Positions 31,620-40,435 of a stretch of 64,000 nucleotides of DNA are shown here, piece by piece. The translations under genes and the position numbers were made by a program. The stretch is from Tellurirhabdus bombi. Its GTDB lineage: Bacteria; Bacteroidota; Bacteroidia; Cytophagales; Spirosomataceae. Each line of letters begins with the position of its first letter. Within the stretch, counting starts at the first letter, position 1. The notes below the pieces were generated by a model that worked only from the letters and a program-made list of their open reading frames with translations, was not told where the DNA came from and searched no databases. The DNA is taken from the NCBI RefSeq assembly GCF_021484805.1, contig NZ_CP090557.1, positions 4,290,001 through 4,354,000 on the forward strand, in the 5' to 3' direction.

Positions 31620-32393
31620 ATGAGCAATTACTCAAATACACTTGAATTACAGACGGTTGTGAAGTCGGATAGACTAAAAGAGTTAAGAGAGTACCTTGGT
31701 GTAAATCAAGAAGAGATGAGTAAGAGGATTGAAACAACTCAATCTAATTACTCTGGTATGGAGACAGGGCGTCGCCCAATTGGCAAACGCATATCAAAAG
31801 AGATAATTAGTGCTTTTGAGCTCAATCCTGATTGGTTTGAAACAGGTGAAGGTGAAATGTTTCTGAAAGGAAAACAGGCTGTGAAATATCAAAATGAAGA
31901 ACTCGAGAAGCACTTTAAGGTTACTGAGCCACACATTCCTTTTATTGATGACGAGAGCAGTTATGAAATGGTTACACTCCCCTATGTATCTGTTCCACTT
32001 CGGGCCTCATTTGCTGAAATGTCAGACCCGGAGGCAAACTACGGGCGTTTGAGTCGGATTCAGGTCAGAGTCTACCCAGGTGAGGATACTAAAGGCCAGA
32101 TTGTTTTTGCGGTCAATGGAGACAGTATGGAGCCTCGTCTGCCAAGTGGCACAAAAGTTCGGTGTAAGAAAGTGCTGCCTGAGGACTGGCCATACATTAG
32201 TTCAGGGGTCTATGCAGTTAGCTACGCCAATTCCTTTGTTATCAAGCGCGTTAAAAACAACGAACTGCTTGCTAAGGGCTACCTTACCCTGCATTCAGAC
32301 AATACCGAAACTGGCGGCAGTTCTGATGTACCCGCCAATCAGATTCAAAATATTTGGAAGGTGCTTCGAGTGGTTGATGCGCCTGTTTTATAA
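31620..32393 (+). CDS. CI-like prophage repressor, HTH-XRE plus S24 peptidase
   Basis: A 257-residue repressor. The N-terminal HTH covers residues 18-65 (LKELREYLGVNQEEMSKRI, TQSNYSGMETGRRPI) with the typical NPDWFETGEGEMF linker. The C-terminal LexA-like domain has Ser169 (NGDSMEP) and Lys209 (SFVIKR) as catalytic pair. I see no Ala-Gly cleavage site between the domains, so antirepressor rather than self-cleavage may be the main inducing route. It faces the Cro-like gene. Confidence 0.9.
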   Translation: MSNYSNTLELQTVVKSDRLKELREYLGVNQEEMSKRIETTQSNYSGMETGRRPIGKRISKEIISAFELNPDWFETGEGEMFLKGKQAVKYQNEELEKHFKVTEPHIPFIDDESSYEMVTLPYVSVPLRASFAEMSDPEANYGRLSRIQVRVYPGEDTKGQIVFAVNGDSMEPRLPSGTKVRCKKVLPEDWPYISSGVYAVSYANSFVIKRVKNNELLAKGYLTLHSDNTETGGSSDVPANQIQNIWKVLRVVDAPVL

Positions 32394-32430
32394 GTCTAGT
32401 AACCCTTTATCTATTTGACCTAAACTCTAC

Positions 32431-33084
32431 ATGACAACCGAATTAACGGCCTGTCCTAACTGCGACGCAAAGTTGAAAGGAGGCATGTTCTCTAATGCAA
32501 GCCTTTTACCTGAGCATCAAATCAGGATTATTAACGAATACCGAAGCCAAAAATCGGCAGGCTACTGCACAAAATGCGGCCCTGATTTGTACTCCAGTTC
32601 AGTTGGTCAAATTAGGACTGAGCGCAGTCAAATGTGGGACAAGATTAAAGACTTACTTAGCGCCGTTCCGGTGCTTTCCATTCAATCCCCGCTGAATTGG
32701 GATTATACAGTTGTTGGAATGGTGACTGGTCAATCGACAACCGGCACGGGGGCTATTTCTGATTTCACATCGTCTATCACGGATATGTTTGGATTACAGT
32801 CCGGAAGGTACAATGCTAAGATTAAGTCAGGAGAAAGGATTTGCTTTGCTCAGCTTCGAAAACAAGCCTTGGAGTATGGCGGTAATGCCGTAGTCGGGAC
32901 AGATATCGACTATTCAGAAGTTGGGGGCGAAAAAGGGATGTTACTAGTTTGTGCAGCAGGCACGGCAGTCAAACTCAACAACTTAGATGCTCTAGATCCA
33001 GAACGGAAAGCCAAGCTGGAAGAGTTAATGAATGTCGTTGCCAGATGGAAGGCTCTTGACCGCTATAATACTAGCGAGAATTGA
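32431..33084 (+). CDS. zinc-ribbon plus YbjQ-like protein
   Basis: A 217-residue protein. Residues 8-50 hold two Cys pairs (CPNC, CTKC), a zinc ribbon. Residues 88-182 match the YbjQ family (VVGMVTGQSTTGTGAISDF, FAQLRKQALEYGGNAVVGT), a pentameric putative metal-binding fold. It sits between the prophage repressor and a SHOCT protein. YbjQ domains occur in mobile-element cargo, but function is unknown. Its start is preceded by the same 16-bp element as the next gene. Confidence 0.78.
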   Translation: MTTELTACPNCDAKLKGGMFSNASLLPEHQIRIINEYRSQKSAGYCTKCGPDLYSSSVGQIRTERSQMWDKIKDLLSAVPVLSIQSPLNWDYTVVGMVTGQSTTGTGAISDFTSSITDMFGLQSGRYNAKIKSGERICFAQLRKQALEYGGNAVVGTDIDYSEVGGEKGMLLVCAAGTAVKLNNLDALDPERKAKLEELMNVVARWKALDRYNTSEN

Positions 33085-33129
33085 TAAACCAAAAACCGTA
33101 ACTCTCTATCTATTTCACTTAAGTAATTC

Positions 33130-34227
33130 ATGAAGAAACTGTACCTAGCCTTATTTGTCCTTCTATCGACTATCACTTTTGCCCAAAAAGATTCTGTCAA
33201 GCATGAAGTCTTAGACAAAGCCGAGGTGAGCGGCTACTACAACATTCATTTTTGGGTACCTGAAATTAGTACAGATCCTAAGCAGATTGAAGCCGTGGCG
33301 CAATCACTGGTTAATCAGTATTGTTCAGGCTCCCCTGGTTGTAATGGCGTTTACTTCTGGAAAACGCGGGATGCTTACCAGAAGCTCATGTTTAAAAGAA
33401 ACGAGCTGACCATTGATAAATATGATTACAATAAAGATAAGTGGCTAAAGGCTGAGGATCGCTGGAAAAAGGCGAACTGGAAATATGTTTGCGAAAACCT
33501 ATACGCTGATTTTACAGGCGTAAATACGATAAACGAACTGTCGTTTTTCCCCTATTACGATGATGATTACCGGAAATATGGAGGTAAGAAGAAGCGTCCA
33601 GAAATACGATCGACTCGCATTTTTCCAGTCAGTAGCGTAGAAATATCTACCGACCCTGTTTCTCAGCAAAAACCAAAAGGTTCAGCGACAGGTGTATTGG
33701 TTGTCACGCTGACAATAGCCATTGGTTTAGTCTGGTGGGTTATCCGGAATCAAAACAAGAAGAGTAAAAGCGAGGCCCAGGATAACCAACATCCCATTGC
33801 CCCGCCCGTCCAAACGCAAACAAAAGATATTAAGGAGTGGAAGTTTGGTATGCTCGGGGGCACCATTTGGATTGAAAACGGAATGCTATCTTATAAAAGC
33901 TTTCCGCTGGGTGCAACCTATCCTCTATCGGCTGTTCAGGGTGTTCAGTATAATACCAGCCTTGGGGTCGCCGAATATATTGTATTGGCAAGTGGAGGGA
34001 AGAACGAAAAAGTCTCTATCCGTAAATCAGATCAATCAAAGCAAACCATTCAGGAAATTAACGATTACATCGCTAACTGGAAAAGGTCTCAGCAATCACC
34101 CATTGCAGCAACATCCTCAACTAATCAAATCGCCGACGAAATTCAAAAACTAGCCAACTTGCGTGATAGCGGCATCCTCACTGAAGCTGAGTTCCAGGAG
34201 CAAAAACAGAAACTACTTTCTAGGTAA
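33130..34227 (+). CDS. secreted/membrane protein with SHOCT tail
   Basis: A 365-residue protein with a signal peptide (MKKLYLALFVLLSTITFAQ), an external domain with Cys and many Tyr/Lys, a membrane helix near residue 190 (GVLVVTLTIAIGLVWWVI), a PH-like strand-rich cytoplasmic region (WKFGMLGGTIWIENGMLSY), and a C-terminal SHOCT motif (LANLRDSGILTEAEFQEQKQ). SHOCT units mediate oligomerisation. As a lysogenic cargo gene it may act in superinfection exclusion, but this is only inference. Confidence 0.7.
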   Translation: MKKLYLALFVLLSTITFAQKDSVKHEVLDKAEVSGYYNIHFWVPEISTDPKQIEAVAQSLVNQYCSGSPGCNGVYFWKTRDAYQKLMFKRNELTIDKYDYNKDKWLKAEDRWKKANWKYVCENLYADFTGVNTINELSFFPYYDDDYRKYGGKKKRPEIRSTRIFPVSSVEISTDPVSQQKPKGSATGVLVVTLTIAIGLVWWVIRNQNKKSKSEAQDNQHPIAPPVQTQTKDIKEWKFGMLGGTIWIENGMLSYKSFPLGATYPLSAVQGVQYNTSLGVAEYIVLASGGKNEKVSIRKSDQSKQTIQEINDYIANWKRSQQSPIAATSSTNQIADEIQKLANLRDSGILTEAEFQEQKQKLLSR

Positions 34228-34684
34228 AAGCCATCAATTTGAAGCAAGCCCTAAACGGATCGATCGTATACGCCAAAGAATAGCCCCAACCATGTTGCCA
34301 AAAGAGAAAGACTGGTAGGCCTCAAAAAAATTCAATCTTTTGACTCACCTTTTGCCAGGTCAATTGATGAAGGGGTGATACAATCCTTGACCGTGTAAAA
34401 ATGTCAGCTATGAAAGAGTCAAATGAGGAGAAGCCCGTCTGCTTTGTGATAATGCCAATTGCCAATCATCCAGACTACGAAGTTGAACATTTTAAGTGGG
34501 CCAATTCAATACGCCAGAGAGTAAGTCAAGCACTCTCCCACTTAGCTATTGCCCTATACGAGCTTTTAATCCAATAATTTTTACCGTTCACTCAAAACAT
34601 TGATAATTGATCATGTTTGGGTGATATTTTGAATCTCATTAAAAATAGCTTTCAGTTATAACTACTTAAATTAACTTAAAAGGT
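34228..34684. other. 457-bp gap holding only a decayed gene fragment
   Basis: Between the SHOCT gene and the AT-rich operon there is no intact gene except the 58-residue fragment at 34401. The rest is AT-rich and may hold the promoter of the defence-like operon; no perfect TAnnTTTG box with a spaced TTG was found. Confidence 0.5.
34401..34577 (+). pseudogene. N-terminal remnant of a CFVIMPI-type protein
   Basis: A 58-residue frame that begins like a known family of TIR-like/nucleotide-binding proteins: KPVCFVIMPIANHPDYEVEH. After about residue 40 the family pattern is lost and a stop follows. Family members are normally several hundred residues and often found in defence loci. I read this as the leftover of a gene that once occupied this cargo site. 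Confidence 0.5.
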
Positions 34685-35140
34685 ATGGGACTAGATGACT
34701 TACTCAAAAAGGATAGAGAAGACGAAAATGAGAAAAAACGAGCTGAAGAGGCAAAGCGAGCAGCAAAAAATAAAGCCGATCAAGAATTTAGATCTACCTC
34801 GAATACCCTCTTTAACTCAGTTGTAAGGCCAGCATTAGAAAGTATAATAAACTCATTCCAGCAAAATGGCTATAAAGCAAATTTTGGACCGCAAGTTCAT
34901 CATGTTGGTGAAACGTCAACAATAAATTCTTTGTCTTTAAATTTTAAATTTAGAAGTGTAGAAGCACTATTGACTATCTCGTCAAATTCTTTAATGCAAA
35001 CAGTTAACTTTTCTTTTGCCTTTCACAAATTTTCAGCATTGGATTATAATAGCCTATATCCAATAAAAGAAATCACAAAAGAAGTTATTGATAAGGAAGT
35101 AGAAGACTGCATTAAAAAGCTACAAAATCAACGCGCATAG
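34685..35140 (+). CDS. unknown first gene of the NurA-HerA-DruA operon
   Basis: A 151-residue protein. The first 35 residues are an extremely charged coiled coil (DDLLKKDREDENEKKRAEEA). The rest is a mixed fold with strands (INSLSLNFKFRSVEALLTIS, MQTVNFSFAFHKF) and a closing charged helix. It is 40 nt upstream of the NurA-like gene on the same strand and shares its AT-rich composition. Not recognised; could be an adaptor or sensor subunit. Confidence 0.6.
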   Translation: MGLDDLLKKDREDENEKKRAEEAKRAAKNKADQEFRSTSNTLFNSVVRPALESIINSFQQNGYKANFGPQVHHVGETSTINSLSLNFKFRSVEALLTISSNSLMQTVNFSFAFHKFSALDYNSLYPIKEITKEVIDKEVEDCIKKLQNQRA

Positions 35141-35180
35141 AAGGCTTTTTTAACTTAACTATGGCTTTGCTGAGTTTTAT

Positions 35181-36428
35181 ATGAATCAGATCGAAATTCC
35201 AAGTTATGCTATAGACTCAGTAGCTAAGGCTATAAATGATACCGTAAATCGCCCCTCTCAGGTTACGGTAAGGACTATAGAAGGTGAGTCTGAAACTCCT
35301 CACTATTTTGAGATAATTCCCTTTGATAAAATAGATGAGTCAACTATCAACTTCTTTGCTATTGACGGAAGTTACAATTTTCAAGAATTTTATAATGGAA
35401 TTAGTATTGGGGTATACACAGCCGGGTACGTTTGCTTTAATGAAGGTAAACAGATAAAGCTCAATGACATAGACAGTGCCATAATTAAAGGGAAAAATTA
35501 TTTCCCTAAAAACATAATGATTACTAATGATGTCGACAAGTATTTAATCTATGATGAATTCTTGGAGCTGGAGCCAGTAAAGAAGTTTATAGAATTTATT
35601 GGCAATCCGGAGGATTGGTCCGGATGGGCAGATAGTAATGAAAAGGCTAGAGAAATTATATGTAGCAATAACTCAAAGTTATTTTCATTTTGCCAGGCAG
35701 TATTAGAATGGGCGCTAGTTTACGAAATATCAAACTTGGATATTATAAAATCGGGTGACTTTATACTGAGAGATGGAAACTTAAGATCTTTGGATATCAA
35801 ACAAAAATACTTGATCAAGCTTGGCAAGTATTTACACGAAAAAAACATTTACCTAGTTTCGATCACAAAGAATTCCGCAATAAAGCTCCACATGTCTTCT
35901 GCTTTTAGAGAGTTAGACCAATACTTACAAGAAGATTTAAAGTATAAATTTCAATTCACTGAGACAGAGGAAGCGAAAAGAAAAATATGCTGTTGGTTGG
36001 AAGTGACAGATTACTATTTAACAAAAGCTTTCCAAAATAGTATGATAACAAAAAAGAGCATTAAAGGCGGGAGGGGCTTTGGGTTGTATTTTGTAGCAAG
36101 ATTAGATTATGTTGAAAAGCTCCAAAACTATGACTGGCTTGTTGCAGATATTAATATATTCGATTGCATACCAAATATTGAAAACAACGATACAACTAGA
36201 GATATAAATAAGATTGAGAAAATATTTTTAGAGCTAACCAGGCTAACGCAAGAGCATTATATACTGGGTTATCCATATCCATTAACTGAAGCCCATAGTT
36301 TTGTAAGCCTAAAAAATACGTTTAAGCAAGAAATAATCAATCGAGTAAAAATAGCTCTTTACAAAGACTTAAGAATGGAGCATGTTGATATTGAAAACAT
36401 GTTCTTGGATATTCACGATAGATTCTGA
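35181..36428 (+). CDS. NurA-domain nuclease
   Basis: A 415-residue protein with the NurA layout: AIDGSYNF with Asp62 near the N-terminus, a helix with Glu176 (AVLEWALVYE), FILRDGNLRS with Asp198, VSITKNSAIK near 226-235, and a C-terminal GYPYPLTEAHSF with His372. NurA is a metal-dependent RNase H-fold nuclease that works as a dimer docked on hexameric HerA to resect DNA. All expected acidic and His positions are present, so it should be active. It lies 15 nt upstream of the HerA-like gene. Confidence 0.82.
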   Translation: MNQIEIPSYAIDSVAKAINDTVNRPSQVTVRTIEGESETPHYFEIIPFDKIDESTINFFAIDGSYNFQEFYNGISIGVYTAGYVCFNEGKQIKLNDIDSAIIKGKNYFPKNIMITNDVDKYLIYDEFLELEPVKKFIEFIGNPEDWSGWADSNEKAREIICSNNSKLFSFCQAVLEWALVYEISNLDIIKSGDFILRDGNLRSLDIKQKYLIKLGKYLHEKNIYLVSITKNSAIKLHMSSAFRELDQYLQEDLKYKFQFTETEEAKRKICCWLEVTDYYLTKAFQNSMITKKSIKGGRGFGLYFVARLDYVEKLQNYDWLVADINIFDCIPNIENNDTTRDINKIEKIFLELTRLTQEHYILGYPYPLTEAHSFVSLKNTFKQEIINRVKIALYKDLRMEHVDIENMFLDIHDRF

Positions 36429-36443
36429 GCCTTCTTTTTCAAA

Positions 36444-38117
36444 ATGACAAGATCAACCCAACATGATTTCGGCGTCCTTTATGGTCAAAAGACCACTGAA
36501 GATGCCTTATTAATCTATTCCTCTTACGACGATGCAAAAGCCAGCCCTCAAACGGGGGACTTCATAGTGCTTACGCCAAAAAATGAAGATGGAAGAAAGT
36601 TTTTGGCGCGTGTCGAAGCCGAAATTTATGATGAAGATCCTATTTTTAGGAATCAAGATAAAACATTAATTGCCGTACACTATGCTCGGATTTCAGAGAG
36701 AGAACTTTCTGACCGAGACAAGCAGAAGATGTTCAGTTATACCTATAAGGTAAAAATATTGGGAACATTTGAGGGTGATGGCAAAAACTTCACAACGGCA
36801 GTCAGGAAATTACCCGTTGTTTCGTATCATGCCAGACATCTTAAACCCAGGGAGGCAGAAAATATCTTGAATAAAACAAACGAAAAGGGGACTTTAATTG
36901 GAACGCTATGTATTGGGGAGGATCAACATAGTGATACCTCAATTTTATTTGATACTGATAAATTAAGGGAAAAACGCACAATGGTTTTCGCTCAGTCAGG
37001 CTTTGGAAAAACCAATCTGATGAAGGTCTTGATACATAATACTATCAATAACGCAAAGTATGGAAAGCTTATATTTGATCTAAACGGCGAATATTCAAAA
37101 AGTACTCCTAAAACATATGGCTTTGGAGACATTGATTCAGACGCTATTAGAAAGAATTTAATTGTTTATTCAGATAATAACATTGATCCTAAGGGCAGAT
37201 TTTCTTATTCCGGAAAAGTTGCAATAAATATGCACAAGCACCTGTCCGTTGGTGATATACTTAATTTCAGTGCAGGCTTTTCTGAAGTGATGAAGTCCTT
37301 TCTCCTATATTTAGATGACAACCAAATAGGAGACTTTGTTTCAAAAATAGATACCTATGTTGCACAGCCAAGTCTATTACATAGAGATTTCTCTGATTTT
37401 TGGCCTGAAAATAAAAATACAAAAGGTGAAGTCAAAGAAGACGTAAGTGCAAGAAAAACTATTTTAGCTATTCGTAAACGCCTTTCTTTTTTACTAGATA
37501 ATAACAAAGGTTTACATTATAGTCAATCTAATTTGGTTGAAGACGTATTTGCATCTCTAAAAAGGGGTAAGACTGTCATTATTGATTTGTCCCTAAAGGA
37601 TAATGCTGAATCAAGTATCATCTCAACTATCCTGATTAGGAAGCTTTTTGAAAACAACAAAAGTTATTATACTTCACCAGCGTCCTCAAGTGCATCAGTA
37701 ATTAACGCTGTTGTTTTTGTTGAAGAAGCACAAAATGTACTATCAGAAGAATTTGTAAGATCTAACGCTAATGCTTTTGTTAGAGTTGCAAAAGAAGGTA
37801 GAAAATTCGGCTTGGGTTTGGTAGCTATTACTCAAAGGCCCTCTGCAATTTCTGAAGAGATTCGTACACAGGCCGAAAATTTCTTTGTACTGCATATGGG
37901 TAATTTAAAAGATATTAAGGCTTTGGTTGAAAGCAATATAAATTATGATGGTGTTATTGCTAAGTTTATTCAGTCAGAAACTATTGTAGGCAACTTATAT
38001 ATGGTTTCCTCTAATCAGTCATTTGCAATACCTGTTAGAGTATCTGAATTTGAAGAACAAGTTAAAGAGTTTGTGTACTCTGATGCTCAATTAGGAAAGC
38101 ACAAGTCAAATCGTTGA
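36444..38117 (+). CDS. HerA-like hexameric ATPase/translocase
   Basis: A 557-residue protein. An N-terminal HAS-barrel-like part (residues 1-125) precedes the FtsK/HerA RecA fold: Walker A AQSGFGKT (183-190), Walker B VVFVEEAQ (423-430) and the sensor/Arg region EGRKFGLGLVAITQRPS (451-467). A helical insertion lies between. HerA pumps DNA into the NurA nuclease. In bacteria HerA homologues form antiphage complexes with nucleases or SIR2-type effectors. Adjacent to NurA, an ATP-driven nuclease machine is the clear prediction. Confidence 0.87.
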   Translation: MTRSTQHDFGVLYGQKTTEDALLIYSSYDDAKASPQTGDFIVLTPKNEDGRKFLARVEAEIYDEDPIFRNQDKTLIAVHYARISERELSDRDKQKMFSYTYKVKILGTFEGDGKNFTTAVRKLPVVSYHARHLKPREAENILNKTNEKGTLIGTLCIGEDQHSDTSILFDTDKLREKRTMVFAQSGFGKTNLMKVLIHNTINNAKYGKLIFDLNGEYSKSTPKTYGFGDIDSDAIRKNLIVYSDNNIDPKGRFSYSGKVAINMHKHLSVGDILNFSAGFSEVMKSFLLYLDDNQIGDFVSKIDTYVAQPSLLHRDFSDFWPENKNTKGEVKEDVSARKTILAIRKRLSFLLDNNKGLHYSQSNLVEDVFASLKRGKTVIIDLSLKDNAESSIISTILIRKLFENNKSYYTSPASSSASVINAVVFVEEAQNVLSEEFVRSNANAFVRVAKEGRKFGLGLVAITQRPSAISEEIRTQAENFFVLHMGNLKDIKALVESNINYDGVIAKFIQSETIVGNLYMVSSNQSFAIPVRVSEFEEQVKEFVYSDAQLGKHKSNR

Positions 38118-38153
38118 TTAATAATCACTGAGATATATTGGTTTTATTAGTTT

Positions 38154-39254
38154 ATGAAAATAGATAAATCAGAAAGGCTACTTGAAGTCCTTGAAAAAAT
38201 AAAAAGGCGTCAAGCCAGGAAAGCTATTCTCCATAAACTGTCTTCTTATGGGATTAATTGGAACGATCAAAAGCGCCATTTAGAGGTACCGGATCTTCGT
38301 GACACCCAACTGAGGTTGGCCAGATTAACGAATGGCAATGCAAATAAATTCGACGATAAGGTAAAAAGCTATTTTGCTCAACCAGCAGAGATAGATCCAA
38401 TGCGGATAAACCCTTATTTGGTCGAAGTAAAAAGCAATGAATTAAGTGGTAAAATTTGGTCTTATGCTATGACCTTCTGGTCTGTACCCGTAAGTGCAGG
38501 TTACGGAAGACGTTTGCGATTTATAGTATTTGACCGACAAAACAACAAAGTCATCGGCGTTTTCGGCCTTTGCGATCCACTAATTGGGTCAACCTTAAGG
38601 GATAACTTTGTTGGCTGGAATAGAGAACAAAAAATAGAGAGGCTTTATAACTGCCTGACTGCTTATGTTTTAGGATCGGTTCCTCCTTATAACACACTCC
38701 TCGGTTCTAAGCTAGTTGCTCTTTGTGCCATGTTGCCAGAAGTGAGGACAGCTTTTCGCAAAAAATACGTGAATAATGAAACTATTATTTCTGGAAAGAA
38801 AAAAATCCCGGAGTTAGTAATGATTGATACTTATGGCGCTTTTCAAAAGTCCTCCATCTACACCCGGCTTCTTAATTGGAACTTTGTTGATTATACGCAA
38901 GGAAAGAGCCATTTGCATATCACGGCTAATGGCAGTTGGGAAATTATTAAGGAATTTGTTCCTAAAGAAAAGTTCTCAAGTTATGCCTATGGTCAAGGTT
39001 CAAACTGGAAATTAAGGACCCTTATAGTAGGTTTGGAGAATTTAGGCTTTAATAACGATGGAATGCTTACGATTGGCTGGAAGCGGGCTTACTATACTTG
39101 TCCATTAGCGGTAAACTGGCGCGAGTTCTTAACAATGAAGGATGCAAAACCCAAGTTTATTAAATACTCCCGTACGGAACTTGTAACCTATTGGCGTACT
39201 AGATGGCTACTTCCTCGCTTGGACAGGCTGCTTGAAAGGCTAGGAGAAGTTTAA
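38154..39254 (+). CDS. DruA-like protein, DUF4338
   Basis: A 366-residue protein of the DUF4338 family, the family of DruA from Druantia type I. Typical segments are LRFIVFDRQNNKVIGVFGL, CDPLIGSTLRDNFVGWNRE, AYVLGSVPPYNTLLGSKLVA, PELVMIDTYGAFQKSSIY and near the end GWKRAYYTCPLAVNWREFL. DruA's biochemical role is not settled. There is no DruE-like giant helicase here; instead the partner genes are NurA and HerA, 36 nt upstream. Confidence 0.82.
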   Translation: MKIDKSERLLEVLEKIKRRQARKAILHKLSSYGINWNDQKRHLEVPDLRDTQLRLARLTNGNANKFDDKVKSYFAQPAEIDPMRINPYLVEVKSNELSGKIWSYAMTFWSVPVSAGYGRRLRFIVFDRQNNKVIGVFGLCDPLIGSTLRDNFVGWNREQKIERLYNCLTAYVLGSVPPYNTLLGSKLVALCAMLPEVRTAFRKKYVNNETIISGKKKIPELVMIDTYGAFQKSSIYTRLLNWNFVDYTQGKSHLHITANGSWEIIKEFVPKEKFSSYAYGQGSNWKLRTLIVGLENLGFNNDGMLTIGWKRAYYTCPLAVNWREFLTMKDAKPKFIKYSRTELVTYWRTRWLLPRLDRLLERLGEV

Positions 39255-39352
39255 TTTTACAGTTTAAGCTTAAAACTTGTAGCTATTACCTTACATAAAA
39301 CCAATATAACTAACTGAATTTTAGAGAATTCAGTTAGATTTGTTTCAGATAG

Positions 39353-40411
39353 ATGGAAATCACAGAACTAGATAAAATCCTAAAACACGCTTTAAGAATT
39401 GATCCAAAGCGGAATTACTGGTTGTTTCGGACGCAAGGCGGACATTATTATGAGCATTTTAAACAAGATGGATTCATAGCGATTGGGTATGATTACATAA
39501 CCTTAGACGACATCATTGGTTCTCAGACGAATGAAACCTCTCCTTTAGAATTATTGATAAATAAAATCAGAATTCAGCAGCCTGATGAAAAAAGACCAAA
39601 ATATGGGGCTTCACAGTTAATGAGGTTTACATATGAAATAAAGGAGGGAGATATCGTATTGATACCGAGTGTTAGCTCTCAGTCAATAACAATTGGTGAG
39701 GTTCTTCAAACGGAGGTCAAAATCGAAGAAGAAATAAAATACCCCTCTGGAAATTTTTCGGAGCATGAAATCTGTACTTATCAGAAAAGAAAGCCCGTTA
39801 AATGGTTAAAAGAAGTTCGCAGAGATGACTTAGAGCCTATTCTATATAAACTACTTTTTTCTCATCATATTATCACCGAAGCTACTTCCTATGCAAACTA
39901 TATAGATAATATGTTAAATGATTTCTATATTAAAGGGAACGAAGCCAATTTGATTTTAAATGTCCAAACTGAAGAGGACATCAAAGCAAGAGACCTTTTT
40001 AATATGGGATACGCTCTTCTGAATGTGGTCGATGAATTTTGTAAGGAAAATAATCTTGCGATTGACACCTCAGATGTAGAGGTGAAGCTAACTCTTCAAT
40101 CTCCAGGGCGCATTCAATTATCTACTAAGAAGAAGGGTGTTGCGGTTATCATTGGTATACTTGTCATTGGTGCCTTCGGAGGGGGTTTTAAAATAAAATC
40201 AGGAAGTTTTGAGCTTGATTTAAGTACAGTTGGATTAATTCAAAAAGTGATTGACTATCAAAATAATCAACAAAATAGAGACATAAAGAAGCAAGTACTT
40301 GATAATAATATTAAAAAATTGCAAATTCAAAAACCAGAAGATCTTATTAAGGTGCTGGAAATGAGAGTGCAGGACTCGAACGATAAGCCATCTAAAAGTG
40401 TTAATGATTAA
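39353..40411 (+). CDS. PUA/EVE-like domain protein with membrane segment
   Basis: A 352-residue protein. Residues 20-125 resemble the PUA/EVE-like sensor domains found in modification-dependent restriction proteins: NYWLFRTQGGHYYEHFKQDG, FIAIGYDYI, IKEGDIVLIPSVSSQSITIG, then KPVKWLKEVRRDDL. Residues 160-260 are mixed. A hydrophobic segment (KGVAVIIGILVIGAFGGG, 261-278) is followed by a charged tail. It could sense modified DNA or nucleotides and act at the membrane. It is 98 nt downstream of the DruA-like gene, so perhaps also separately transcribed. Confidence 0.65.
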   Translation: MEITELDKILKHALRIDPKRNYWLFRTQGGHYYEHFKQDGFIAIGYDYITLDDIIGSQTNETSPLELLINKIRIQQPDEKRPKYGASQLMRFTYEIKEGDIVLIPSVSSQSITIGEVLQTEVKIEEEIKYPSGNFSEHEICTYQKRKPVKWLKEVRRDDLEPILYKLLFSHHIITEATSYANYIDNMLNDFYIKGNEANLILNVQTEEDIKARDLFNMGYALLNVVDEFCKENNLAIDTSDVEVKLTLQSPGRIQLSTKKKGVAVIIGILVIGAFGGGFKIKSGSFELDLSTVGLIQKVIDYQNNQQNRDIKKQVLDNNIKKLQIQKPEDLIKVLEMRVQDSNDKPSKSVND

Positions 40412-40435
40412 ATACACTAAAACAGAGGAGGAACC

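Noticed and set aside
38154-39254. Reading the DruA-like gene as evidence for a full Druantia system
   Set aside because: No DruE-like giant helicase or DruB-D genes are present within the cargo; only the DUF4338 component is shared.
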